Source of the DNA: Thiopseudomonas sp.
GTDB taxonomy: Bacteria > Pseudomonadota > Gammaproteobacteria > Pseudomonadales > Pseudomonadaceae
Reading direction: 5' to 3'
Assembly: GCA_018384595.1 (NCBI GenBank)
Contig: JAHAYO010000103.1
Location: forward strand, 1-63,685
DNA length: 63,685 bases
Made by a program: the position numbers and the translations under genes. The first letter of the stretch is position 1. Each line of letters starts with the position of its first letter. The notes below the pieces were generated by a model, which ran no database searches, was not told where the DNA came from, and worked only from the letters and a program-made list of their open reading frames with translations. Shown piece by piece: positions 1 to 9,166 of this stretch.

Positions 1-367
1 CTGAATGTCTGTTATTTTTGTCTCTTTGTCGAATACAAGTCCCAAACTGCTTTTGTATTTTTATAACTGCCAGCACTTTAAAAATCGTGCATTTTGCGAG
101 ATTTTCTTTTAGTGCTGGCTGCGCACACATTTTTGTGGGGGAGGGTGGCGATGCTGCGCATCGCTGCGTGCATACGCACGCTTTTCGCCTTCAACACGCG
201 ACAGCAGCCCGCCACAGGCGGGCCTCACCCCCAACAACACACGCGGTGCATCAAGGTCGAGGTGGTGCCTGTGCAACGCATTAGTGAGGTGTCGAAGCTC
301 CCTTCGACGCCGAAACGTAGCGGCCGCACAGACACCACCACGACCCAGCGCCCCGCAAGACAAAAAA
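1..367. other. Intergenic region downstream of cysD, no gene
   Basis: No credible coding frame is seen on either strand. The left third is AT-rich and the right part is GC-rich and highly structured. Positions 69-77 and 111-119 are a perfect 9-bp inverted repeat (GCCAGCACT/AGTGCTGGC) enclosing an inner AAAATC/GATTTT stem. Positions 192-340 are copy D of the dispersed two-hairpin element. In Pseudomonas relatives cysN or cysNC normally sits close to cysD, but it does not start within these 367 bases. Confidence 0.75.
192..340 (-). repeat. Dispersed two-hairpin element, copy D
   Basis: Read on the minus strand, directly after the cysD stop codon, this has an outer hairpin (arms 326-339 and 261-274, GGTGGTGTCTGTGC against GCACAGGCACCACC), an internal stem at the inner GTCGAAG/CTTCGAC, and the shared motif CACTAATGCGTTGC (273-286). 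A short hairpin GCCCGCC-TGT-GGCGGGC follows (207-223), then TGCTGTCGCGTGTTG (192-206). The same order occurs in copies A, B and C with different but still paired stems. The strand matches the upstream gene cysD. Function is unknown; it may be a structured RNA or a small mobile repeat. Confidence 0.6.
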
Positions 368-1285
368 CTAAAAATACCCCTGCCGCTTTTTCTCTTCCAT
401 CGACCCCGCCCCATCATGGTCAATCACTCGCCCCTGCCGCTCAGAAGTTCGGGTCAACAGCATCTCCTGAATAATCTCCGGCAAAGTGCTGGCGGTGGAC
501 TCCACCGCGCCAGTCAACGGATAACAGCCCAAAGTACGAAAACGCACACTTTTCTTCACAATGCGCGATTTTTCTTCCTCGCTCAGATGCTCAAGAATCC
601 GCTCATCGTCAATCAGAATCAGCGTACCGTCCCGTTCAATCACCTCACGTTCGGCCGCAAAATACAGCGGCACAATGGGAATGCCTTCCAAATAGATGTA
701 CTGCCAGATATCCAGCTCGGTCCAGTTGGATAGCGGAAACACGCGGATGGACTCGCCTTTGTCGATCTTGCCGTTGTAAATGTTCCACAGCTCAGGGCGC
801 TGGTTTTTCGGGTCCCAGCGGTGCTTGCTGTCGCGAAAGGAATACACCCGCTCCTTGGCGCGGGATTTTTCTTCGTCACGCCGTGCGCCACCAAAAGCGG
901 CATCAAAACCATGCTTATCCAGCGCCTGTTTCAACCCTTCGGTTTTCATCACATCGGTATGCTTGGCGCTGCCGTGTACAAAAGGGTTGATGTCTTGGGC
1001 GATGCCGTCTGGGTTGATATGGGTGAGCAAATCCAGCTCGTAATCCTGCACCATGCGGTCGCGGAAACTGTACATTTCCTGGAATTTCCAGCGCGTATCC
1101 ACATGCATAACCGGAAAGGGCAGCTTGCCAGGGTAAAACGCCTTGCGCGCCAGATGCAGCATCACCGCCGAATCTTTGCCAATGGAATAGAGCATCACCG
1201 GGTTATCAAACTCGGCAGCTACTTCACGGATAATATGGATGCTCTCGGCTTCCAGTTGTTTGAGGTGGGTAAGGGTGTCGGTCAT
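368..1285 (-). CDS. cysD: Sulfate adenylyltransferase subunit 2 (CysD)
   Basis: CysD is the catalytic ATP-pyrophosphatase subunit of cytosolic ATP sulfurylase. With the GTPase CysN it turns sulfate and ATP into adenylyl sulfate, the first step of sulfate assimilation. The 305 residues show the N-type pyrophosphatase loop near residues 34-40 (YSIGKDS), the conserved GGARRDEE segment and the QGYF C-terminus, and the length is normal. The ATG start has only a weak Shine-Dalgarno sequence. The partner gene cysN/cysNC is not immediately downstream; structured intergenic DNA follows instead. The gene runs away from a short region shared with the NIF3-like gene. The family call is secure. Confidence 0.97.
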   Translation of the reverse strand: MTDTLTHLKQLEAESIHIIREVAAEFDNPVMLYSIGKDSAVMLHLARKAFYPGKLPFPVMHVDTRWKFQEMYSFRDRMVQDYELDLLTHINPDGIAQDINPFVHGSAKHTDVMKTEGLKQALDKHGFDAAFGGARRDEEKSRAKERVYSFRDSKHRWDPKNQRPELWNIYNGKIDKGESIRVFPLSNWTELDIWQYIYLEGIPIVPLYFAAEREVIERDGTLILIDDERILEHLSEEEKSRIVKKSVRFRTLGCYPLTGAVESTASTLPEIIQEMLLTRTSERQGRVIDHDGAGSMEEKKRQGYF

Positions 1286-1419
1286 GCTGGGCTCGCGATC
1301 AGTGTCGGATAATACGGGGCACTGTATATCGGGCAGACGTTATAACCAACCGAGTTTCTAGAATAAATAGGAATGAGTATATGGCAGCCCCGTGGCTGGG
1401 ACTGCCTAGGCGGGGTGCA

Positions 1420-2178
1420 TCAGGCGGGGTTGGGGCACTCGACGTACTGGTGCTCGATACCCAAGGTGCGGGCAATCCAGTCGCCCAGCGCTTGCACGCC
1501 GTAGCGTTCGGTGGCGTGGTGGCCGGCGGCGAAGTAGCTGAGGCCGTTTTCCAGTGCGCTGTGGGTGCTGTGCTCAGAAATTTCACCGGTGATAAACGCA
1601 TCGACGCCGGCCGCAATGGCGTGGTCGATATAGTTTTGTGCGCCACCGGTGCACCAGCCCAGGGTGCGGATTGGTTTGCCGGCATCAACCACCATAGGGG
1701 TGCGGCCCAGGACGTGTTCGATATGGCTAGCCAGTGCGGCGCTGCTCTGGGGCTGCGGCAGCTCGCCAATCAGACCGACGCTGTTCGGGTTGCCGGCTTC
1801 CAGCGGGCCGTTGATGCGCAGGCCCAGCTTGTGCGCCAGTTGCACGTTATTGCCCACTTCGGGGTGGATATCCAGCGGCAGATGGTAGGCGATCAAGTTG
1901 ATATCGTGTGTCAACAGGCTCTTTAGGCGACGCTGTTTCATGCCGCGCACGACTGGGCTTTCGCCCTTCCAGAAGTAACCATGATGGACGAGGATAGCGT
2001 CCGCTTGCTGCTCAATCGCCGCATCAATCAGCGCTTGGCTGGCCGTAACGCCGGACACAATGCGGCGGATGCGTGGCCGGCCTTCCACTTGCAGGCCATT
2101 GGGGCAGTAGTCGTGGATGGCAGCGCTGTTTAGGTAGTGGTCTAGGGCGGCAATCAGGTCGGCGGTGGCCAAGCTCAT
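1420..2178 (-). CDS. NIF3/YbgI-family dinuclear metal-binding protein
   Basis: This cytosolic NIF3-family protein (COG0327, often labelled GTP cyclohydrolase I type 2-like) is 252 aa long. The family forms toroidal hexamers with a dinuclear metal site; its physiological role is unsettled. Metal-ligand motifs are visible: the HHGYFWKGE block early on and the late GEISEHSTHSALENG and AAGHHATERYG blocks. The start is the ATG at 2178, which fits the family N-terminus (MSLATADLIAALDHYL) and has GAGGA upstream; an upstream in-frame start is less likely. It lies divergent from algW, an arrangement familiar in Pseudomonas. A GC-rich hairpin without a T-run sits just past the stop (about 1382-1407). 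Confidence 0.93.
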   Translation of the reverse strand: MSLATADLIAALDHYLNSAAIHDYCPNGLQVEGRPRIRRIVSGVTASQALIDAAIEQQADAILVHHGYFWKGESPVVRGMKQRRLKSLLTHDINLIAYHLPLDIHPEVGNNVQLAHKLGLRINGPLEAGNPNSVGLIGELPQPQSSAALASHIEHVLGRTPMVVDAGKPIRTLGWCTGGAQNYIDHAIAAGVDAFITGEISEHSTHSALENGLSYFAAGHHATERYGVQALGDWIARTLGIEHQYVECPNPA

Positions 2179-2247
2179 GGTGATGTCCTCGGGATGCGGC
2201 AAAGGCGGGCACGATAGCACAGAACAGCGGTGCGCTTACGCGCGGGG

Positions 2248-2277
2248 TTGGGCGTGTAGCTTGTGGGTGTCTATAAT
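2248..2277 (+). promoter_or_regulatory. Candidate sigma-70 promoter for algW
   Basis: TTGGGC (2248-2253) and a perfect TATAAT (2272-2277) are separated by 18 bp, 37 bp before the algW ATG. This is read by eye from the consensus match. Confidence 0.55.
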
Positions 2278-2314
2278 GCCTGCCTGTTTTGATAAGCCAA
2301 ATAAAGAGGTCACG

Positions 2315-3451
2315 ATGAGAGAGCGTCTGCAACAGCTGGGCTGGCCGGTGCTGGCGGGCGTGCTGGCGGCGCTGGTGGTCATGGGCTGGTTTCCCGGGCT
2401 GGCTGGTCTTACGCAGCGTCAGGTCAGCGCGCCGTTTCCCGCACTGCAGGACGGGCCGTTTTCGTACGCTGCTGCCGTGGGGCGCGCTTCACCGGCGGTG
2501 GTCAACCTGTATAGCACCCTAGCGGTGGGCGAGCCGATTCATCCGCTGTTTGCCGACCCATCCCTGCGTCACTTTTTTGGTGACAGCCTGCCGCAGCAGC
2601 GGCGGCTTGAGTCAAGCCTTGGATCGGCGGTGATCATGAGCGATACCGGCTACTTGCTCACCAATAACCATGTTATCGCCGGCGCTGAGCAGATTGTAGT
2701 GGCGCTCAAAGATGGCCGTGAAACCCTAGCGCGGCTGATTGGTAGTGACCCGGAAACCGACCTGGCGGTGCTCAAGATTGACCTGCCCGACTTGCCGGCA
2801 ATCAGTGCTGGCCAGTCCGATCAAGTACAAATTGGCGATGTAGCGCTGGCCATTGGTAACCCCTTTGGTGTGGGGCAGACGGTCACCATGGGCATTATCA
2901 GCGCCACGGGCCGTAACCAGCTTGGCATCAATACCTACGAAGACTTTATCCAGACCGACGCTGCGATTAACCCCGGCAACTCGGGTGGCGCGCTGGTGGA
3001 TGCCCGTGGTCAGTTGCTGGGTATCAATACGGCGATTTTTTCCCGCAGTGGCGGCTCGCAGGGCATCGGTTTTGCTATTCCGGTCAAGCTGGCGCAAAGC
3101 GTGATGGACTCCATTATCGAGCACGGACAGGTGATTCGTGGCTGGCTAGGGCTTGAGGTGCAGGCGTTGACGCCAGAGCTGGCAGAGAGTTTTGGGCTGC
3201 GAGGGCGACCCGGTATTTTGGTGGCGGGTGTGCTGCGTGAGGGGCCGGCAGACGAGGCCGGACTGCGTCCAGGTGATGTGATTCTGTCGATTGCCGGCCA
3301 ACCGGCGGTGGATGGTCGTAGTTCGATGAGTCAGGTCGCCAATATGAGTCCGGGCCAGCCGATGGTGCTGGAAGTGCTGCGTCGCGACCAGCTGTTGACG
3401 GTGCATGCCAAGGTAGGCATGCGTCCCGTCATTGCCAGCCCGCAACAGTAG
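2315..3451 (+). CDS. algW: Periplasmic serine endoprotease AlgW/DegS
   Basis: AlgW is an inner-membrane-anchored HtrA-type site-1 protease. In Pseudomonas it senses misfolded envelope proteins and cleaves the anti-sigma factor MucA, starting release of the envelope-stress sigma factor AlgU. The 378 residues show an N-terminal membrane anchor (about 8-26), a trypsin-like domain with His119 (NNHV), Asp149 (TDLAV) and Ser223 (GNSGGAL), and one PDZ domain from about residue 275. One PDZ plus an anchor favours AlgW/DegS over two-PDZ MucD/DegP. The ATG at 2315 follows AAAGAGG, and a good promoter lies upstream. AlgU and MucA are not in the window. Confidence 0.93.
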   Translation: MRERLQQLGWPVLAGVLAALVVMGWFPGLAGLTQRQVSAPFPALQDGPFSYAAAVGRASPAVVNLYSTLAVGEPIHPLFADPSLRHFFGDSLPQQRRLESSLGSAVIMSDTGYLLTNNHVIAGAEQIVVALKDGRETLARLIGSDPETDLAVLKIDLPDLPAISAGQSDQVQIGDVALAIGNPFGVGQTVTMGIISATGRNQLGINTYEDFIQTDAAINPGNSGGALVDARGQLLGINTAIFSRSGGSQGIGFAIPVKLAQSVMDSIIEHGQVIRGWLGLEVQALTPELAESFGLRGRPGILVAGVLREGPADEAGLRPGDVILSIAGQPAVDGRSSMSQVANMSPGQPMVLEVLRRDQLLTVHAKVGMRPVIASPQQ

Positions 3452-3475
3452 AGCAGGCAGCAAGCAGCCGATGGA

Positions 3476-3985
3476 TCAGTCTTTTTTCAGGCCGAAACTG
3501 GCGTCTAGTGTGCCAACCTCGCCTTCTTCTTTGCTGGCATAGTCGCGTGGTGGCTCGGGCGTGCTCTCAGGCGCGTTTGCCGCTTCTGCCACGGCTGGAG
3601 TGGCCGTTTCGGCTTCTGTGGGGGCTGCGTTCGTTGCGGGGGCGGCCGTCTGTTGGCTGTGTTCCAAGGCGGGCGTGCCAACCAGACTGTTGAGCAGGTG
3701 CTGGCGGGTATCTTCGTCCAACGCCAAGCGTTCGGCGGATTGCAGCAGGTGTTCTTGCACGTTTTGGTAGTTTTCGGTCAGTTTGTTGACCAGTTCGGCG
3801 GTCGTGCTAAAGTGTGCGACCACTTCGACCTGGTAGCTGTCGAAACGCTTTTGCAGCTCATTGATGCGCTGATCAGGCGTGTCGGATGCCTCGCTGCGCA
3901 TCATGCGGGTAATCAGCAGGGTGGCGATAACGCCGACAGTAAAACTCAACAATGGCAGCAGCCAGACGGGAATTGAATTGTCCAC
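3476..3985 (-). CDS. YhcB/ZapG-like (DUF1043) inner-membrane protein
   Basis: This 169-aa protein has one N-terminal membrane helix (about residues 7-27), a predicted coiled-coil stretch (about 38-95) and a long Ala/Pro/Glu/Thr-rich tail typical of a disordered cytoplasmic end. That layout matches the DUF1043/YhcB family, linked in enterics to cell division and envelope growth. The start is GTG at 3985, preceded by AGAGGAT at good spacing. It is transcribed towards algW (convergent). The C-terminus is more variable than in enteric YhcB, so the assignment rests mainly on the first 90 residues. Confidence 0.8.
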   Translation of the reverse strand: MDNSIPVWLLPLLSFTVGVIATLLITRMMRSEASDTPDQRINELQKRFDSYQVEVVAHFSTTAELVNKLTENYQNVQEHLLQSAERLALDEDTRQHLLNSLVGTPALEHSQQTAAPATNAAPTEAETATPAVAEAANAPESTPEPPRDYASKEEGEVGTLDASFGLKKD

Positions 3986-4239
3986 GGGGTATCCTCTTTC
4001 GGGTGATTAACGGGAGCTCCGAAGTAGGCCGGAGCTCGGGTGATGCCTGATGCTCTGTCTAGCGCGTTCGTTATCTGTAACTCGCGGCCTTCGGGCTGAA
4101 ACGGGTGTGTGAACTTAACCAGATAGGCCCATAGAGTAGCGCAAGCTGAGCATCTTGTGCGGGCAGCAGGTCGCACTATTGGCCAGCTGGCCATTTTTTG
4201 CAATCAGACAAAACGACCCAGTGGGGTAGGGAGCAGGCA

Positions 4240-4896
4240 GTGTTGGTAAGAGAACAACAGGTACAGATTCCGGGGCCGGCGGGTGCTCTGGAAGCCTTGT
4301 ACCTGGCAACTGCAGGGGCGCGTGGTGTGGCTCTGGTCTGTCATCCCAATCCGCAACAGGGCGGCACCATGCTTAATAAGGTGGTATCCAGCCTGCAACG
4401 CACTGCGCGTGACCAAGGTTTGGCTACGCTGCGTTTCAATTATCGAGGCACCGGTAACAGTGAAGGTGAGCATGATATGGAGAGCGGCGAGGTGGATGAC
4501 GCCGAAGCCGCGCTGAACTGGTTGCGGGAGCATCATCCGCGCCTGCCGGTGTATTTGTTTGGGTTTTCCTTTGGCGGCTTTGTTGCCGCCAGCCTGTCGG
4601 GCCGACTGGAGCTACAGGGCGAGCCTGCCGTACAACTGTGCTTGGTGGCACCAGCGGTTACCCGCTTGCAGGCACCGCACTGGCTGGCTGGACAGGGGCG
4701 ACTTACGCTGATTCAGCCCGAGCAGGATGAAGTGATAGAGCCGCTGCAAGTGTATGACTGGGCACAGGCCCAGCAGCGTCCTCTGCAACTGATCCGTATT
4801 GCCGACAGTGGTCATTTTTTTCATGGCAAACTGGTTGAGTTGAAAGAGGCCGTATTGCGGTATGTTTTTGATATCGAGCCGCTGGATGCTGGCTAA
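4240..4896 (+). CDS. Alpha/beta hydrolase (COG2945-like)
   Basis: This is a compact single-domain alpha/beta hydrolase of 218 aa. The nucleophile elbow is GFSFGG (Ser near residue 111), an oxyanion-type CHPNPQQGG loop sits near residues 35-43, and a late SGHFFHG supplies the catalytic His. COG2945 members are predicted esterases of unknown substrate. The GTG at 4240 was chosen because GGGAG lies 7 nt upstream; an in-frame TTG at 4198 would add 14 residues. It precedes trpS on the same strand, as in Pseudomonas. The stop codon is the first three bases of a heptanucleotide repeat tract. Confidence 0.87.
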   Translation: MLVREQQVQIPGPAGALEALYLATAGARGVALVCHPNPQQGGTMLNKVVSSLQRTARDQGLATLRFNYRGTGNSEGEHDMESGEVDDAEAALNWLREHHPRLPVYLFGFSFGGFVAASLSGRLELQGEPAVQLCLVAPAVTRLQAPHWLAGQGRLTLIQPEQDEVIEPLQVYDWAQAQQRPLQLIRIADSGHFFHGKLVELKEAVLRYVFDIEPLDAG

Positions 4897-4935
4897 GAGC
4901 TAAGAGCTAAGAGCTAAGAGCTAAGAGCTAAGAGC
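4894..4935 (+). repeat. Tandem heptanucleotide repeat (TAAGAGC)6
   Basis: Six perfect head-to-tail copies of TAAGAGC begin exactly at the TAA stop codon of the hydrolase gene. A seven-base unit is prone to slippage. Because the stop lies in the first copy, copy-number change alters only the spacing to trpS and not the protein. Confidence 0.95.
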
Positions 4936-4963
4936 TAGACCCTGCGACTACGCGCAGAGTGAC
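4935..4963. repeat. REP-like palindromic repeat, copy 1
   Basis: A 29-nt imperfect palindrome beginning CTAGACCCTGCG and ending GCAGAGTGAC. It closely matches the copy after trpS (6445-6473) and, in reverse complement, resembles the copy before xerD (45161-45197). It lies between the heptamer tract and trpS. Confidence 0.6.
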
Positions 4964-5075
4964 AATTGAGTGTCGCTGGGCGACAGGTTGCATGACAGTA
5001 GGTTCGTGCGGGGTGACACATTGCAGGCTGGTGCGTTTGCGCACGGCAATAGATTTATAGTTGATGGATAATCTG

Positions 5076-6410
5076 ATGAAGACACGAGTTTTAACCGGTA
5101 TTACCACCACTGGCACGCCCCATCTGGGCAACTACGCCGGTGCCATTCGTCCGGCCATTGAGGCCAGCAAAGCCACGGATGTGGAGTCTTTTTATTTTCT
5201 GGCCGACTACCATGCGCTGATCAAGTGTGATGATCCGGCGCGCATCCAGCAGTCGCGGCTGGAAATTGCCGCCACCTGGCTGGCCGGCGGGCTGGACCCG
5301 CAAAAGACGACCTTTTACCGTCAGTCCGACATTCCAGAAATCCCTGAGCTGTGCTGGCTGCTGACCTGCGTGGCGGCCAAGGGCTTGCTCAACCGCGCCC
5401 ATGCCTACAAGGCGTCGGTGGACCAAAATGTTGCAGCTGGCGAAGACCCAGATGCCGGTGTCAGCATGGGCTTGTTCAGTTATCCGGTGTTGATGGCGGC
5501 GGATATTCTGATGTTCAACGCCAATCGCGTACCAGTTGGCCGTGATCAGATCCAGCACGTGGAGATGGCGCGGGATATCGGCCAGCGCTTTAATCATCTG
5601 TTTGGACAGGGGCGCGAATTTTTTGTCATGCCGGAGGCGCAGATTGCCGAGGAAGTGGCGACTCTGCCGGGACTGGATGGTCGCAAAATGTCCAAAAGCT
5701 ATGACAACACCATTCCGCTATTTAGCTCCAGCAAAGAACTGAAGGCGGCGATTGCGCGTATCGTGACGGACTCACGTCTGCCCGGCGAGGCGAAGGATGC
5801 TGATAGTTCGCACTTATTTACCCTATATAAAGCCTTTGCCAGTGAAGAACAGGCCGCGCACATGCACGCCGACTTGGGCGCTGGACTGGCCTGGGGTGAG
5901 GCCAAACAGCGTCTGTTCGAGTTGCTGGATGGTCAGTTGAGCGAGTCGCGTGAGCGCTATCACGAGCTGCTGGCGCGTCCGCAGGATTTGGAAGACATTT
6001 TGCAGGCCGGCGCCGTGAAGGCGCGTCAAATTGCGACGCCGTTTTTGGCGGAACTGCGTGAGGCGGTTGGCTTGCGCAATTTTGTTCAGGTTGCGGCAAC
6101 TGGGGATAAGAAAGCACGCAAGGTGAAAAAAGCCGTGCGCACCGTTAGCTTTCGTGACGATGCTGGTTTTCGTTTCCGCGTGCTGAATGCGGCGGGCGAA
6201 GATATTTTGCTGTCGGTCGCTTTTGCTGATGGCCGTGCTGCGGGCCAGGTACTAAAAGCGCTGCAGGCAGGTGAGCTGGAACTGCGCCAAGAAGGGCTGC
6301 AGGTGCAGGCGTTGCAAGCGGGCGAGCTGGTGGCGCAAAGCGACAGCCTGGCCGACGAAACGGCCTGCCAGGACGTATTGCAAATCTTGCAAGGCTTGGC
6401 GGCAGAATAA
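5076..6410 (+). CDS. trpS: Tryptophan--tRNA ligase
   Basis: TrpRS is the cytosolic class I enzyme that charges tRNA-Trp. The HIGH-like signature is PHLGNYAG near the N-terminus and KMSKS begins near residue 204. At about 444 aa it is longer than the roughly 330-aa E. coli enzyme; the extra 100 residues form a C-terminal extension after about residue 335, with a basic [10 protein letters not shown] patch, as in Pseudomonas-type TrpRS. The start is uncertain: ATG 5076 (MKTRVLTG) fits the family and has GGA 6 nt upstream, while ATG 5064 adds four residues. Related REP-like repeats flank the gene on both sides. Confidence 0.96.
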   Translation: MKTRVLTGITTTGTPHLGNYAGAIRPAIEASKATDVESFYFLADYHALIKCDDPARIQQSRLEIAATWLAGGLDPQKTTFYRQSDIPEIPELCWLLTCVAAKGLLNRAHAYKASVDQNVAAGEDPDAGVSMGLFSYPVLMAADILMFNANRVPVGRDQIQHVEMARDIGQRFNHLFGQGREFFVMPEAQIAEEVATLPGLDGRKMSKSYDNTIPLFSSSKELKAAIARIVTDSRLPGEAKDADSSHLFTLYKAFASEEQAAHMHADLGAGLAWGEAKQRLFELLDGQLSESRERYHELLARPQDLEDILQAGAVKARQIATPFLAELREAVGLRNFVQVAATGDKKARKVKKAVRTVSFRDDAGFRFRVLNAAGEDILLSVAFADGRAAGQVLKALQAGELELRQEGLQVQALQAGELVAQSDSLADETACQDVLQILQGLAAE

Positions 6411-6444
6411 GCCTGTTGGCCGCTGCCTCGTGCAGACCCAAGTG

Positions 6445-6473
6445 CTGGACCCAGCGACTTCGCGCAGGGTGAC
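6445..6473. repeat. REP-like palindromic repeat, copy 2
   Basis: A 29-nt imperfect palindrome, CTGGACCCAGCGACTT followed by CGCGCAGGGTGAC, with a stem roughly ACCCWGCG/CGCWGGGT. It pairs with the copy at 4935-4963 to bracket trpS. Confidence 0.6.
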
Positions 6474-6530
6474 GAGGAGGGGCAAGTTGACAGCAGGCCG
6501 CACAAGGCACGGCAAAGCTATATTTCCGGC

Positions 6531-6560
6531 AATAAAAAACGGGGCCTTGTGGGCCCCGTT
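6531..6560 (-). terminator. Rho-independent terminator of dksA
   Basis: On the minus strand a GC-rich stem (AACGGGGC/GCCCCGTT, loop about 6547-6552) is followed by a T-rich run, the complement of AATAAAAAA at 6531-6539. It lies about 18 bp past the dksA stop. Transcripts leaving trpS would meet the same hairpin, but without a strong T-run on that side. Confidence 0.85.
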
Positions 6561-6577
6561 TGCAGGTCTGGTTTCCT

Positions 6578-7021
6578 TTAGGAACCCATCTGCTTTTCCT
6601 TGATTTCTGCCAGCGTCTTGCAGTCAATGCACTGCGTGGCAGTTGGACGAGCTTCTAGGCGGCGCAGACCGATTTCGACACCACAGGCATCGCACCAACC
6701 GTATTCTTCGTCTTCGATGAGCTGCAGAGTTTCGTCGATCTTCTTGATCAGCTTACGCTCGCGATCACGCGTACGCAGCTCTAGGCTGAACTCTTCTTCC
6801 TGGCTGGCACGGTCGGCAGGGTCTGGGAAGTTGGCCGCTTCGTCCTTCATGTAGTTGACGGTGCGGTCGACTTCTTCACGCAATTCCTGCTTCCAGCTAT
6901 TGAGGATTTCGACAAAATGGGCACGCATCGCTTCGCCCATGTACTCTTCGCCCTCAGTTTCTTTATAGGGGACAAAGGCGCGTGTCAGTTGACTGTTTTT
7001 TTGCTCTTCTTTGTTGGCCAT
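6578..7021 (-). CDS. dksA: RNA polymerase-binding transcription factor DksA
   Basis: DksA enters the RNA polymerase secondary channel and, with ppGpp, shifts transcription away from rRNA promoters in the stringent response. The 147 residues match the classical length. An N-terminal segment leads into a coiled-coil hairpin (about residues 33-105) that includes the acidic tip (FPDPADRASQEEE). A four-Cys zinc finger follows (CDAC near 109-112, CIDC near 133-136), so this is the zinc-containing paralogue. The terminator downstream indicates a monocistronic unit. Confidence 0.97.
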   Translation of the reverse strand: MANKEEQKNSQLTRAFVPYKETEGEEYMGEAMRAHFVEILNSWKQELREEVDRTVNYMKDEAANFPDPADRASQEEEFSLELRTRDRERKLIKKIDETLQLIEDEEYGWCDACGVEIGLRRLEARPTATQCIDCKTLAEIKEKQMGS

Positions 7022-7178
7022 AACTCAGTGCCTCCACAACTAAAAGTCCGGTGCAGATGCCTCTGCCTTTTCAAGCCGGCGAAATTACCAGAAAGTTACT
7101 ATTAAGGCCAGTACAAACATTGGCTAAGGGTAAAAGGTAGTGGATTTGTGACAGGGTTTTGGCAAGGTCCGCGGCCCG

Positions 7179-8528
7179 TTAGCCTTCACTGCCTTCGATC
7201 AGCTTGCCCAGTAGTGAGAACGGGCGCGCCTCTACGATTTCGCAGTCTACAAATTTGCCAATCAACAGCGGGTTATCGCTGCGAAAGTTGACCACCCGAT
7301 TGAACTCGTTGCGCCCCTGCAGCATGCCTGGGTCTTTTTTGGAGTAGTCAGTAACTAGAATGCGCTGGGTCTGACCCGCCATGCGGCGGCTGTTTTCAAA
7401 GCCTTGCTGTTGCAGGCGTTGCTGCAGCAGCGCCAGGCGTTCTTTTTTCACCGCGTCCGGTGTGTCGTCTGGCAGGTCGGCTGCTGGCGTGCCGGGGCGC
7501 GCACTGTAGACAAAAGAATAGGAAAAATCGAAGCCGATTTCGGCAATTAAGTTCATGGTTTGCTCGAAGTCTTTGTCGGTTTCGCCGGGGAAGCCAACGA
7601 TAAAGTCCGAGCTGATCAGAATGTCCGGCACCGCCTGTTTTAGCTTGCGAATGCGAGATTTGTATTCCAGCGCGGTGTGGTTACGTTTCATATTGGCCAG
7701 CACCCGATCCGAGCCGGACTGCACCGGTAAATGCAGATAGCGCACCAATTTGGGCAGGGTAGCGTGGGCTTGGATCAGTGCGTCAGAAAATTCCAGCGGG
7801 TGCGAGGTGGTGTAGCGGATGCGCTCGATGCCGTCGATTTCAGATACCAGCCGCAGCAAATCAGCCAGATCAATGATCTGACCCAAGCCGCCAATCTCAA
7901 ATTCGCCTCGGTAGCCGTTGACGTTCTGCCCCAGCAGGGTAATTTCGCGCACGCCGTTGTCGGCTAGGTGGCGGATTTCGTTCAACACATCCGCCGCTGG
8001 ACGGCTGACTTCCTCACCGCGGGTGTAGGGCACCACGCAGAAGGTGCAGTATTTGCTGCAGCCTTCCATGATGGAAACAAAGGCGGTGGGGCCATCAACC
8101 CGTGGTTCGGGTAATCGGTCAAATTTTTCGATTTCGGGGAAGGAAATATCCACCTGCGCCTGGCCGGTGCTGCGTGCGGCGTCAATCATTTCCGGCAAGC
8201 GGTGCAGGGTTTGCGGACCGAATACCACATCCACATAGGGCGCGCGGTCACGGATGGCGGCCCCTTCTTGGCTGGCGACACAGCCGCCAACACCAATGAT
8301 TAAGTTGGGGTTGGCTTGCTTGAGTTCGCGCCAACGGCCCAGTTGTGAAAATACTTTTTCTTGGGCTTTTTCGCGGATCGAGCAGGTATTAAGCAGGATA
8401 ACGTCGGCTTCTGCCGGGTTGTTGGTGGCTTCCATGGCTTCCTGTTCGCCCAGCAAGTCCGCCATGCGCGAGCTGTCGTACTCGTTCATCTGACAGCCGT
8501 GGGTTTCGATAAAGAGTTTTTTGGCCAT
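7179..8528 (-). CDS. miaB: tRNA-2-methylthio-N6-isopentenyladenosine synthase (MiaB)
   Basis: MiaB is a radical-SAM methylthiotransferase that adds ms2 to i6A37 of tRNAs reading UNN codons. The first [4Fe-4S] cluster is held by Cys12, Cys49 and Cys83 in the UPF0004 domain; the radical-SAM cluster by Cys157, Cys161 and Cys164 (CSKYCTFC); a C-terminal TRAM domain follows (about residues 378-442). At 449 aa the length is standard, and these features favour MiaB over RimO. In many Pseudomonas genomes miaB lies directly beside ybeZ-ybeY-corC-lnt; here that cluster is about 50 kb away. Confidence 0.97.
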   Translation of the reverse strand: MAKKLFIETHGCQMNEYDSSRMADLLGEQEAMEATNNPAEADVILLNTCSIREKAQEKVFSQLGRWRELKQANPNLIIGVGGCVASQEGAAIRDRAPYVDVVFGPQTLHRLPEMIDAARSTGQAQVDISFPEIEKFDRLPEPRVDGPTAFVSIMEGCSKYCTFCVVPYTRGEEVSRPAADVLNEIRHLADNGVREITLLGQNVNGYRGEFEIGGLGQIIDLADLLRLVSEIDGIERIRYTTSHPLEFSDALIQAHATLPKLVRYLHLPVQSGSDRVLANMKRNHTALEYKSRIRKLKQAVPDILISSDFIVGFPGETDKDFEQTMNLIAEIGFDFSYSFVYSARPGTPAADLPDDTPDAVKKERLALLQQRLQQQGFENSRRMAGQTQRILVTDYSKKDPGMLQGRNEFNRVVNFRSDNPLLIGKFVDCEIVEARPFSLLGKLIEGSEG

Positions 8529-8698
8529 GAAAAGCTACCTGTGGTGTGGCGTAAAATAAACCGCGCATTATAGGTGCCAGCGGGCAGGGCGGCAAAGGGT
8601 TGCCCAGTCTTTGTTGATTCTGAGCAGGCTGCTTTATATTCACTTGCCGGTGGATACGTTAAGATGCCGCCATTATCCGGTCTTCAGGAGCTTTTTTC

Positions 8699-9166
8699 AT
8701 GCATTGCCCGTTTTGTGGTACCCATGATACCAAGGTGGTCGATTCGCGACTGGTAACCAATGGTGACCAGGTGCGCCGGCGGCGTGAGTGCATTTCCTGT
8801 AGCGAGCGTTTTACTACCTTTGAGGTGGCGGAGCTGCAGTTGCCGCGTCTGATCAAGCAAGATGGCAGCCGCCAGCCATTTGACGAAAATAAATTGCGCG
8901 CCGGTATGATGCGGGCGCTGGAAAAACGCCCGGTCAGTCTGGAGCGGGTTGAAGAAGCCGTGGCCAATATCAAACGCAAACTGCGGGCTACCGGGGAGCG
9001 GGAAATCAAGTCGCTGGTCGCCGGCGAGCTGGTGATGAACGAGCTGCGCAAGCTGGATGAAGTGGCTTACATTCGTTTTGCGTCGGTATACCGCCGCTTT
9101 CAGGACTTGAATGAGTTTCGTGAAGAAATCGAGCGCATGACCCGTGAGCGCAGCAGCGATGAGTGA
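8699..9166 (+). CDS. nrdR: Transcriptional repressor NrdR
   Basis: NrdR is a zinc-ribbon and ATP-cone repressor that senses ATP/dATP and binds NrdR boxes before ribonucleotide reductase genes. The 155 aa show CPFC at residues 3-6 and CISC near residues 31-34 for zinc, then the ATP-cone (from about residue 49, beginning [13 protein letters not shown]). The ATG follows AGGAG. The gene overlaps ribD by 8 nt, a common arrangement in proteobacteria (nrdR-ribD), so the two are probably co-translated. No nrd genes are present in the window. Confidence 0.97.
   Translation: MHCPFCGTHDTKVVDSRLVTNGDQVRRRRECISCSERFTTFEVAELQLPRLIKQDGSRQPFDENKLRAGMMRALEKRPVSLERVEEAVANIKRKLRATGEREIKSLVAGELVMNELRKLDEVAYIRFASVYRRFQDLNEFREEIERMTRERSSDE

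Noticed and set aside
1382-1407. GC-rich hairpin after the NIF3-like gene as an intrinsic terminator
   Set aside because: The stem is good but no T-run follows on the minus strand.
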